Part shown: in pieces, positions 24,201-36,200 of the stretch
Numbering within the stretch: the stretch's first letter is position 1
Layout of the letters: every line of letters begins with the position of its first letter
Source of the DNA: Ditylenchus dipsaci
Lineage: Eukaryota; Nematoda; Chromadorea; Rhabditida; Anguinidae
Direction: 5' to 3'
DNA: 64,000 nt
Assembly (NCBI GenBank): GCA_004194705.1
Contig: SADC01000534.1
Span: forward strand, 1-64,000
Program-made: the position numbers and the translations under genes
The notes under the pieces: model-generated
Seen by the model: the letters and a program-made list of their open reading frames with translations, nothing else
What the model was told of the DNA's origin: nothing
The model's database searches: none

Positions 24201-27200
24201 AGTGACGGTCACATTCAAACGACGGTCAAAATGGCGACGGTCAAATTATGCTGACGGTCAAAGTGGCAACGGTCACATTCAAACGACGGTCAAAATGGCG
24301 ACGGTCAAATTATGCTGACGGTCAAAGTGGCAACGGTCAAATTTAAATGACGGTCAAAATGGCGACGGTCAAATTATGCTGACGGTCAAAGTGGCAACGG
24401 TCAATTCAAACGACGGTCAAAATGGCGACGGTCAAATTATGCTGACGGTCAAAGTGGCAACGGTCAAATTTAAATGACGGTCAAAATGGCGACGGTCAAA
24501 TTATGCTGACGGTCAAAGTGGCATCAAATTAAATGACGGTCAATTTAAACGACGGTCAAATATAAATGACGGTCAAAATTCCTGACGGTGACGGTCAAAA
24601 TGGTGACGGTCAAATTATGCTGACGGTCAAAATGGTGACGGTCAAACGGACTGTACCCTTCAAATAGAGACTCTTTTTATCAGAATAAATACGGTATCTG
24701 TCTTCTCAAGACTCTGAGAATTATTTTTATATTGAACGAGCAAATGAAATATACAAAAATAAAGTATACACCCAAATAGATGCAAACTAGCAACCTGTAA
24801 CGTTGTTTAAATTGAAATTAAGCGGTCTCCATGCGGGACCAGGAGATACACCCTCCCTTAATTTATTCTGAGCGTTTACTTATCCCCATTATTCTGCGTT
24901 TAGGCGTATGAGTCAGTTTTTAGAGAGCGTAAGGATAGAAATGTTAGCGACTTCGACGAGTTTATGCGAGCGGGGCGCGAAAAAGCTTACAGAGAATATT
25001 AGAAGTCCAAACCGGATAATTGGAGGGAAGCATCAGACTAGGATAACAGCAAGTAAATTAGCTTTTTGAGCAGATTACTGTACTTAGGTGGATTGATTTT
25101 TAGTCCGCATGAAAAGTTCAATATGAGTTTCTGGAGAATGTTGGTAAATTCAACTAACCTGGGCTTGATCGTATTTGCTTTTCTCATTCTCTTTCGATTT
25201 TTTGGTAACTTTTCATTTGCTCTGAAATTTTGGTTTCTAATATCCTTTGGAATTTAGGCCCAAGAAGATTGATCCCAATGAAAATGACAGAGTAGAAGCC
25301 GCTGAACGAAGCTCAAAGACTATGTGAACAGAAATCTGTCTAAGTAATCTATAATATCCTTGTATATTCTCTTAGTGAATATTAGCTGGATACGCTAATA
25401 AATAAAGTATCTTTGGGGTTTAGCAGCCAAGTTTTTCATGTAAGTATACTAGAACACTTATAAGTGCCGAAATTATTGTTTTTAAGTACAAATTTGATTT
25501 GTTGTTTGTCTGTCCAGCACAGAGAGAGAACTAGTTTACGCGCAAAAAATTTTAATTTGGAATATAAAAAGCCATTGGTTGTATAATATAAACATGGTAT
25601 TAGACAATTTATTAGCCAATCAAACCAGCGCTGTAACGGTAAAGGTATACGCACCGAACTTGCCGGGACTAGCGGGACTTGGCGCTGGAATTTTTTCGGG
25701 CTGTGCCTGGTGTGGTTTTGAATAAAAGTTACAGAAATGTAACAAATGAAATTATGCTAGTGAATGAAACTTACAAACAATTCCAGCGAACTCCATTTCC
25801 ACAGCTTGGGTCACTGATAGTTTTGCATTCAGGGTGTTAAGAAACTGAAATGAAAAAATTATTTTGAGTCTAGAAATTTACTAAAAATTAAACTGACAGT
25901 TTCATCCAAGGAATTATTATTGTTGTTGTTGGATATTGAGCTGGTTCTCTCCAATTGTTCTTTGCTGGCTGTCCCATTACTTAGTTTCTGCCCTGCATTT
26001 GGTAAAGCTGTTGATGGTGAAGTGTTAGTAGCAGATTCTACGTTTTCAGGGGACACAAAGAATTCGTTTTTCTTGGCCAGTCTGCCACCATTGTGACTGG
26101 TGTGGTTCAGCATGACTCCATTTAGAAATACATGCTTTTGCCCACCATCCTGCATCTTCTTGCTCTGCGTCCTCTGCTTCAGACGGTGACGAGACTCTGA
26201 TGAAGTGGAGTTCAGCTCAGTGTTGAGTGTCTGCAAATTTAAAATGAAATAAATGATTATACTAACAACACCTGGGTACCACTACCTATGCCTACTACTT
26301 CCTGGATCCGACCAACTGGGTAATATTCTTTAAAAAAATTGTGCTCATCGTTGTACCTGGTCGTAGGTCAGTCAAGCGACTTTTCCCGTGACTTTTCTAG
26401 TTCAATCCGTCGACATTTTTGTAAAGCTTTGCCATTCCACTTGAGTGAATAAATATAAACTCGATTTATTGAGTACCGATCTATCGAAAGTCCATACTTC
26501 ACGTCAATTACAAGGCAAAACTTTCGGCATTTCTCGTTTCGAAATGCGCGAGTTTCAAAAATGTCCGTTTTCGTCTTTTTCCATTTTTGTCATTTGCTGC
26601 TTTCGGAATTTGTCGTTTTCAGGAGATTTTTTTAAAAATTTCCCGTTTTCGGCAAGGTGAGTTTGAGAATTTGAGTTTTTTGGAGAAATGAGCTTGGGAA
26701 ATTTTTGTTTTCGGAGGCATCTGTTTTTGGCACATTCTTTCTTGGAAAACCTAGTTATTGGTCGATTTTGTCCCTGTACTACCGTATTTCCTGTAATAAG
26801 GCGGCACCCTCTAATAAGACGGCACCCCCAACTTCGAGGGTCTATATCTCGGAGCAGAGTAAATATTTTGCTTATCTGTTTGATGCGTTTTCTTAACTCC
26901 CACGAGCTCTACCGATTTCAATTTTTAGATTTTGGTTGAGCACCCGAAAATCTCGAGATTGAATTCGAATTTTTTGGATTTTCGGGGGTTTGAAAAATAA
27001 GGCGGCATGCCGCCTTATTACAGGAAATACGGTAAATTATGTATATCTTCTTATTATTCGTTTTCTATATAATTGTAGATGATAACAGCTTATTTTTTAG
27101 CTATGTAATGTGGTGGGTAACTTACAATTTGAAAAATTTGTAAAAGCCTCATTCATACTTACCCGAAACATGCCCTGTTTCGCGAAACATGAAAATGTTT

Positions 27201-30200
27201 CGCGAAACAACCCCCCGAAACATGTTTCGCGAAACAAAAAAATAGCTGTTTCGCGAAACATTTTCATGTTTCGCCGTGTTTCGCGAAACATGTTTCGCGA
27301 AACAGGTCCTTCGAAACATGGAGTAAAAGTGCAGTTTTTCGAAGTTTTTAGTTGTTTGCTGCACATTCTGACTGTGTTTTTTACTTAATTCACGTTTTTA
27401 GAAAGTCTAATGGAGCAAGCAGCAATATGGTGGTGGATCCAACATCAACAGAAAAAGCGAAGTTATATCAGGCCATCTCATTTGGAAGAAGCTAGGCAAG
27501 GTCTTTCGTTCAAGGCTTTTTGGCGTTATTACAACAGTTCCGAGGTGAAGGATTTAAAGCGGTTTCTCCGAGTGACTAAGACTGAATTTGAACATCTCTA
27601 CTCTATAGTAAGATTTCAATTGTAATTCGTCGGATATCAATTGAATAATTAAGCTGGAATGTCAGCTAGGTTTGCATTCCCCCACACACCTACGACCTAT
27701 AGCAGGAAGAGAAAGGCTCGCAGTGTTTCTCAGGTACTTAAAAATTCTTCGTTCTACGCAACTAAATAAAGACCCACTGTTAAGATTCTTGTCTTTTGGT
27801 CCTAATTACGCGGCTGTCGCAACTCTGTTTGCAATAGGAGATTCAACTGTTCAAGAGATATGCAGAGAAGTATCTGCGGTGATTATACGCAAGATGCAAG
27901 CAGAATTTCTTCCAGTTCCTACTCGCGCAACCTGGCTGAGCAATGCAGAGAGGTTCCTTGAACGAAGGCAGTTCCCTAAGACTTTGGGTGCTATCGATGG
28001 AAAGCACATTGCTCTTGTTCAGCCCGATCATGCTGGTGCCCTCTTTTACAATTACAAGGTGAGCATTGAAAATCCGAAGCGATGAGCAAAGGTCAAAACT
28101 TTCAGAAGTTCAATTCGATAGTTCTGCTTGCAATTGCAGATTCGGACTCGAGATTCATAGCTGTGGACATTGGAGCACCAGGGCGGAACAGCGATGCAAG
28201 CTTATGGCTGACTTCTCCAATTCGAGAATTCCTTGAATCTCCAGCAGCCAATTTGCCACCTAATTTATCCGGAAGTCTTCCTTACGTCTTTCTCGGAGAT
28301 GGAGGCTTTGGTTGCACAGACTTGGTACGATATTTTTCAATCAAACCTTCGTCAATTATTTAATTTTTGATCATCACTCCATTTACGGAAAGAGCCGCAA
28401 ACGAACAAGCTAAGAATGACTTTAATGCAAGACTGAGCAAAGCACGTGCCTGTGTAGAACACGCATTTGGAATATGGGCTACTCGTTGGCGTCTTTTTCT
28501 AGGCACAGTCGAAACTGGGTAAAAACTTCAGAGCTATAAAATGCTTTCTATTTAACCCAACCTTTTAGTCCAGATACGGCTCGTCAATATGCAATGGCTC
28601 TTTGCAATGTGTTGGATCAGCAAAGCGTTTAGCTACTTCGTCCTTCCGATCGTATGAGGAGCTGGTTGCCAAGAAAAGCAATTCCGATCTGCAGTTTGAG
28701 CAACTATTGGCTACTTTGGAAAAAGATAAAAAAGAAATTCATCCGCTCGCATTGGAAATCAGCGCCCTATTGGATGAGGTTGGCAAGCAAAGTGGTCCGC
28801 ACTCTTTGCTAGTTTGCAAGCGTAAGTTTAATTTAAAATCACAAAATGTAATGAATGGGTTAACCCTTTAGGGGACTTTCGTGACGTTATCAACAGTTGG
28901 GAAGAGTGCTTAGCTAACGAGATTTACATCAACAATACACAGGTTGCTGATCCGGAAAAATCAATCCAAGAAAATACATTTGGTTAGAATTGACATTATT
29001 GTTGGTCATCTCACCATGTATTAGGCCGGTATAAATTTTTAAATTGATCCATTGTAAATTTTCTGATTCTGAAAAAAGGTATAAATGTGTCTTAGTATCC
29101 ACGAAAAGTGCGCAGAGAGCGCCTGGGTAGCTGCTCTCCTTCAGGTTTATATTTAGCAAGAACAAAAGGTACTATAATACTGCTTTTAAACTGCGCGGTT
29201 TCATCGTAAAACTGAAAATATTTAGCAGGTTGCCCAGCCCAAAAAAATTCAGCGAATGATTTTAAGTGAGATACTTGGCCAACAACTTAGCAGATTAAAA
29301 AAAATTGGTATATCGTTCAAATATGCCTGCATTACTATATTCAAGCCTTTTTTATCGCCGAAACCACTGTAAAAAAGAAAGATTTATAAAAACTACACGA
29401 CAAGAATCTTTAACACCGATTTGAGCCGTATTAACAAGCATTACATTACCATGTTTCGAAACCCCTGTTTCGCGAAACATGTTTCGCGTAACATTCTCCC
29501 GAAACATGTTTCGGGGGTTGTTTCGCGAAACACTTTCTTGTTTCGCGAAACACCGATGTTTCGGGGGATTGTTTCGCGAAACATGTGTTTTGTTTCGATG
29601 TTTCGGGTAAGTATGAATGAGCCTAAAAGTAAACACTTAGCATTTCTCTTTGTGCTAGAGGCTTCTTCGAAGCCTTCAATTTTTCCACCTACCCACTCTA
29701 CACGCCCACCCTACTGCTACAACTACCCACTCTACTGGACCACCTAGACAGCGAAGACAGTGGTCTACGATATTAGCAAATTTCCAGACAAATTTTTCGA
29801 AATCAGAAAATTTCCATCTTTATTTTCATAAAACAGAACATTTTGAAAGAAATTTTTATCTCAAAGCAAATATCTCCGAAAAAATTTGCCCCAAAACGGT
29901 AAAGTTCAACTTATATCACTCAGAGCAGCAAATGACGAAAACGGGAAAAGACAAAAACGGACATTTTTAAAACTCGCGCATTTCGAAACGGGAAATGACG
30001 AAAACCAATACAGCCCAAAACTACACAAATAATTTTCTGGTAAGAGAAATGTAAAAAGTGATATTTTTAGGCTTGTCAGCCGGCCGGCCGAATTTCGGAT
30101 TTTCCGGTCAAAAACTGACATTTTTTCGATTTTTTGGCTCGGTGCGGCCGGCCGAAAATGTCGTCCGGCAAACAACCCTAGATATTTTTTCAATCGTTTG

Positions 30201-33200
30201 ATGTAGCAAATGAAAGCTGAGAATTTCAATATTCAAAATCCTATTTTGGCATTGTGTTTTAGCCAAAATTTTGGAACTTTTTCCCGGCAAATTACCATCA
30301 TCTTTGTAGATCATCTCCCTCTTCGGCCCCCCTTCGGACTAAACTTGTATTTATCTAGAAGCTCGCGAAATTCTACGTCTGATAAGTGCTTAAACTACAC
30401 AAAATTGTTTTTAGATGAAAAATTACAATCGAATAACCAAAAAGACTCAAGCTGGAAGGTCTCCCACAATAGATACGTAAAATAAATCACAAAAAAGAAC
30501 TTTTTCACACATTTTTTGATCCTATCGTGTTCAGCGTGAAGTTCTGAACAAGAACGCACCAAAGTTACAAACCGTATTTCTACGGTTTTAATTACCAAAT
30601 TTGATGCTGCTACAAAAATTAAGAAAAAGGCAGTTAAGAACCTTTAATAAATGAAGGAAAAAATATTTGACTCGGAGTATTTGACCATTTTAGCCAAACT
30701 TCTGTGACTACCCTCCTCCCTAATAGCCATATTTTTACTGAATGGTGATTCACCGAGAAGCAAGAAGAATGTCTAGCAGACTTCCGCTAATTTTGTACAC
30801 AAGATAGCGTCATTCGTTTTGCTATTGCTGAACATACCAAAAAGACACCCACTTTTTACATGCAAAGGAATGAAAGATTAACAGCGAATTTGTTATTATT
30901 GGGTCATTGGGCTTGTCACCTTCAAAAGTGTTTTCCTTGATCATTTTTGTGTGCAAAATGGAAAAATCACATTTATAATGCGGAGACTGTTATGTTAGAA
31001 AAATAAACAAATTATGCACGAAAAATGGAGTGGATAAAAAAACTTTTTTGTGTGAGATTAAAAAGGCTAGTTGGAAATAAACAAATGTTCAATTTTTTTC
31101 GAAATTTCCTGAATTAGAATTAAAATGTTCGAATTTTCGGGTTTTGTGCTTTTATTCTTTTAAATTATGGTTTTGGGTTTGAACATTTATTGTGGTTTTT
31201 AAGCTTTTTCCGACCATAAATTTTGGTTAGTAAATGATCTCGAAAACATGATTTTTGCTGAAATAAATATATACCTTATTTGGCGCTCCTCGGTTTAGCC
31301 GCCATACACTGAAAACCTAATCAAAAAGGAGAGCGTTTATTGAAGGGGGAGCGTTTAATAGAGAAAATACGGTAATCGAAGATTTTCTTTCGGCTTCTCG
31401 AGAATCGATTTTATCGAAAATTTCCCACTTTTTATATTTTTAAAGTTACAGTCAAAGCTCTACATAACGTTCACTTCTGGGGACCGGCCCACGGTTTGCG
31501 TGAGACAAATTTTGGGTTCTCAACCTCATGAGGATGAGGACAACCGTGACCTCATGCAATGTGAGGTTGCGTGAGAATTTCAAAAAGCTGTCCTCAACCT
31601 CATGAGGATGAGGACAACCGTGACCTCATGCAATGTGAGGTTGCGTGAGAATTTCAAAAACGACTCCTCACGTGAGGTGAGCTCACGTGAGCTCACGTCC
31701 TCATGAGGTGTCCTCATGAGGTATAGCGTTTGTCAACAGTTGATGATCAACTAGTAAACGTTGTGGCGCAGTGTTTCATAAATAAATCATATGTTGTTAC
31801 GAGCCTTTATTCAAACATTTCAATCAACAAATTTTCTATTTAAATCGACAAACAGTTGAGCATTCAATGTCTTCCGCTTCACTCGTTACGCAATTTGTTT
31901 GATGCCATGCCCGCCCAGGAGAAGACCCGCTCGATTGGCGACGATGAAGCAGGAACAGTGAAGGCCGAGAGTGCCAGTTTTGCAATATCGGACCACTTCT
32001 GAAACGATTAATGAAATTAATGTAAAACGAAAGGTTGATGAAAACATTCTTACCGACTCTTGCATCTGCATCCACCATTTGATTGTCTCGACTTTCTTTT
32101 CCGGTCCATAATCGAGCCTTGAATGTAATTGAGGCATTCGCGGATGTTTGCGTTCACTGGAGGTGTAGTGCATCTTCGACGTTGCTGAGTGAGCCCAGAA
32201 GAAAAGCAAGCCCACCACCACCAGATTGAGGAATAGACGCCCGAACCTCGGATTCAACTTCAGATGGTAGGGGGATCAAAAAATTTCATGAGCTCAAGGG
32301 GTTCTCATGAGAATTTCATGAGGACAAGAGCTTGTCCTCAACCTCATGAGGATGAGGACGACGTGAGCTCATGCCGTGTGAGGTTGCGTGAGAATTCAAA
32401 AACGTCTCCTCACGTGAGGTGAGCTCACGTGAGAATCGGTCCTCATGAGGATGAGCTCACGATGTTGTGAGCTCATGCAAACCGTGGACCGGCCTCAGGT
32501 GAACGTTATGTAGTCGTTATCCGCGGGACCGAGCTTAAGTGAACGTTATATAGAGCTGAACGGTATGAGTTTTGTACTTTTTATTTTTCAATCATCGATT
32601 ATCAAAAAAAATTTGATTTCGATTTTTCGGCGCTACTTGCATGTGCCAGAGGTGGGCAAAGACCAGGCCAGATCAGACCGCTCTGATCTGGTCTAGACTA
32701 AATTAAAAATATTTTTGACTAAATTAGAGAATTTTTGCGGGAATTAAAATTTTCTGGTCTCAAAAATCCATAAGTGGGTCAGAATCTCAGTCCAGAGTGG
32801 CCAAAAGCCACTAAAATTGTTTTTTTTTCAGAAGGCAATTTTCTACAAAAAACGGATTTTTCACATGAGAAGGGTCATCTGATGCACTCAATCTCTGAGA
32901 ATCTCAGCTTGAGCCATTCCAAACCACAAAAATTTCAATTCCCGCAAAATTTCTCTTATTTAAACAATAATATTTGTAATTTGGTCTAGACCAGATCAGA
33001 CCGGTCTGATTCAGTCTGGTCTCGATTTTTTTCTCATTTTTTAATTTTTCGTGAATCATGTTAAAACATTCTCTAAGTGATTCTTATGACTGCCCTACGA
33101 CCGGGTACACATTATGACCGGGTACAACGACCGGGTACACTTTTTTTGTAAAAATTAAAAAAGTATGCTTAAACCACACTTTTGAGTCCGTCCTAACGGG

Positions 33201-36200
33201 CGCTGGCCTACCCTTGCCTAAGCCTAAGTGCGCAAAATAATAAAAAAAATCGAAAAAATTTTAAAAAATTAACAGGGGGACCAAGGCAAAATTTGGCACT
33301 GTACCCGGTCGTTGTACCCGGTCATAATGTGTGCCCGGTCGTTGGTATACCGATTCTTATACGCTTGAAGGGGCATACCAGCGCGTTATACCGCAAATTA
33401 AGGCGAGTTTTCAAAAATGGTCCTTGTTTTCACTCGTTTGATGTCAAATCTAATATTTATGACCTTATACTACTTTTAAAAGCAGGCAGAAAACTTTCAT
33501 CGGACCGAGTAGAACGCTTATAGAAAATGGCCATGAGAAAATTAAATTGCTGGTCCCCCCTTAATTGCAGTGTAACCGGCTGGTATGTCCCTTTAAAAAT
33601 ATATAAAAAGCTTTTTTTTTCCGACACTCTTTCAAATAAAAAGACGTTTTTCTCACAACAAGATACGAGAACTATTTCTAAACACTCTCTGAATAAGAAA
33701 AATAAAAATTTGTCAAAATAATTCGCCATCCGGTCCTTGGGGGTAGATGGTCTTTTTTGGGTATTTTAGGGTCATTTTTAGGTGATTTATCACATTTTTC
33801 TTGCTGGAGCTGAGCAGAAAGACTATCTAAATGCATTTTCGAGCAAGAGTCTTGCTCGGAATTATGTAAAGGTAAGTCTGTGCGCGCATCTCTAACCTAC
33901 CAAGCCCACTTAGCCCCCTTCGGGGCGCAGGGGGCTTGGTTGCTTAGGGTTGAGATGCGCACACACACATACCTTAGACACAAATCACTCGAAAGTGACT
34001 CTGGATGCATGAAAAAACATGCATACCAGAGTTTATTTATGCGGTAGGCCCCAGAAAGTAAAAGCCTGTTAAAAATCTATCATTTTTACCTAGATTTTGC
34101 TTGAAAAAGGTTATAATTTAGTCAAAATTACCCTAAAAGGAACATCTACCCTCAAGGGGTGAGTGGCAATTTTTTTGATAAAATTCAACTTTTTTTATTC
34201 AGAAAGTGTTTAGTAATGCTTCTCGTACCTTGTTGTGCAGTAAAAATGAGTTCAGCGGGTGATTTTAGTTGACTTTTCAAAAAATCCGAGTACAGTCAAC
34301 CCTCGATACAACGATACCTCGATATAACGATACTTTTTGCCGGTCCCGACTAATAAAAGCAATCTCGATATAACGATTCCTTCGATTTAAGATCATTTTT
34401 AAGAAAAAAATTAAAGAATTTTTAAATTTCAAAGGCCTTTTTTCTTACAAAGTACATTTTTCTTCTTCTGCACTGCTCAATTAAGTCGTTATGTTTAGTT
34501 TTTATTTGTTTGTTTTATCCGATGTTGCATTTTACTAGGGTTGTAAAATGGCCAGCCATTTTGAAATCGGCGGCCATATGGCCAAAAGCCGGCCGTTCTC
34601 CCATTTGCTCGGCCATATTCCGCCATATGGCCAGACATATGAAGAGAGAACAGCACCCGAAAATTACTAATTTCTTCTCTTCTAGCCGTTGATGTTTGAT
34701 TGTTGTTAGTGATGTGTTAGTGTTGTTGATTGGATAAAAGTGCTTTTGTTGAACATTGTTGTTCTGATACAGCCAAGCCTCGATATAACGATACCTTGTC
34801 AGATTTTCGGTCTTAATAGCCTCGATATAACGATACCTTGTCAGATTTTCGGTCTTAATAGCCTCGATATAATGATACCCAGGACCGGTCCCTTGGGGTA
34901 TCGTTGTATCGAGGGTTGACTGTATGGGAAGGGGGAACTAAAGAAGTGCCGTATTGGGAGGGGAAGGGAATAAAAGGAGGCCACTAATCACACAGGGCCC
35001 ACTAACAAGAAGATGTTGAACATAGTTTTGAATACTGGGCCGCATAAATAAACTCTGGTATGCATGGTTTTTCATGCATCCAGAGTCACTTACGAGTGAT
35101 TTGTGTCTAAGGTATGTGGGTGTGCCCATCTCAACTCCAAGCCCCCAAGCCTCCTACGCCCCCGAAGGGTACGAGGGTGGCTTGAGAGTTAGAAATGCGC
35201 GCACTCACTTACCTTAGACATGATTCCGAGAAGTACTCTTGATCAAAAATGCATATAGAGTCTCTTTTTGCCACGGCCCAATTGAAAAACATGGTGAGGC
35301 AGTCGAAGAATACATATATTTACTTTTCTATTTACTTCCCTTCGGGGGCGCAGGGGGCTTGAGAGTTAGAGATGTGCGCACAAACTCACCTTAGACATGA
35401 CTCCGAGAAGTACTTTTGACCATAAAATGCATTTGGAATCTCTTTTTGCCACGGACCAGCTCAAAAACATGGTGAGGCAGTCGAAGAATACAGATATTTA
35501 AATTTCTAACGTTCCGCCATAAAAGTGGCCCCCTTTTATTCCCTTCCCCTCCCAATACAGCCCTTAATCCCTTTTAAATTCGAAAGGCGCCAATTCAAAA
35601 TTTTTCAAATTTTGACTAAAAACCCATGATACCCCCCTGTGGTTCGAAATTTTTTTTCTCAGAATCAAAAAAAAACACGCGGCTTTCTTATGAAATCGGG
35701 GTCGAGAAACACGAATATGAAGTTATCTCCTCCATCCGCTCACTCTGCGTGGGGGGGGATTCTATACTGCAACCTTTCAATCTAGCTCTAGAAATTGGGG
35801 TCTTGTTAACATTTAAAGGTTTTTTGAATACGTGAATTTTTTTACTTTTTCGCAATTTATACACGACTTTCTGAATATTCACCACCACAGGGTAAGTCGT
35901 AAAAAACTGCGACATTTTTTGAGTTCTCGAATTTATACCTTTCTTCAATTTTTACAATAATTTTATTTCAAGAATGGCTATAGGTGATTTACGCCCTCAA
36001 AATGCTCATTTACGCCCTCAAATTTATTGTTTGCGCCCTCGAATTTTGTTTTTATCCAGTGAAATTATTTTGTCTTGCGAGTTCATATTATTTTTTATTT
36101 CTTCTTCTGTAAATATACCCAGCTGCTTTTAATTCTGAAACTTGTGGTCAAATTTAAAAGGCTCAAATAGAAATGTACCACCAAATGTGAGAATTTGGCC

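Larger units (their letters stand above)
31450..32562. mobile_element. Pogo-like non-autonomous element hosting a hAT element
   Basis: Left end CAGTCAAAGCTCTACATAAC preceded by TA; right part GTGAACGTTATATAGAGC followed by TGAACGGTA. The ends resemble those of the elements at 34293 and 39476 (CAGTCAACCCTCGATATAAC). Only about 40 bp of each side remain outside the nested hAT element. Confidence 0.6.

Noticed and set aside
23360..24650. CRISPR-like regular repeats (TTTGACCGTC units)
   Set aside because: Units are 8-10 bp with 7-9 bp fixed linkers and both arms mirror each other; this is a fold-back transposon in a eukaryote, not a repeat-spacer array.
27097..27388. Frames reading through [13 protein letters not shown] repeats
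   Set aside because: They come from the TGTTTCGCGAAACA palindromes at the Harbinger end; the same appears at 29352-29747.
34291..34924. Possible gene around the GGCCATATGGCC palindromes
   Set aside because: The stretch is the interior of a TA-flanked pogo-like element with no transposase.
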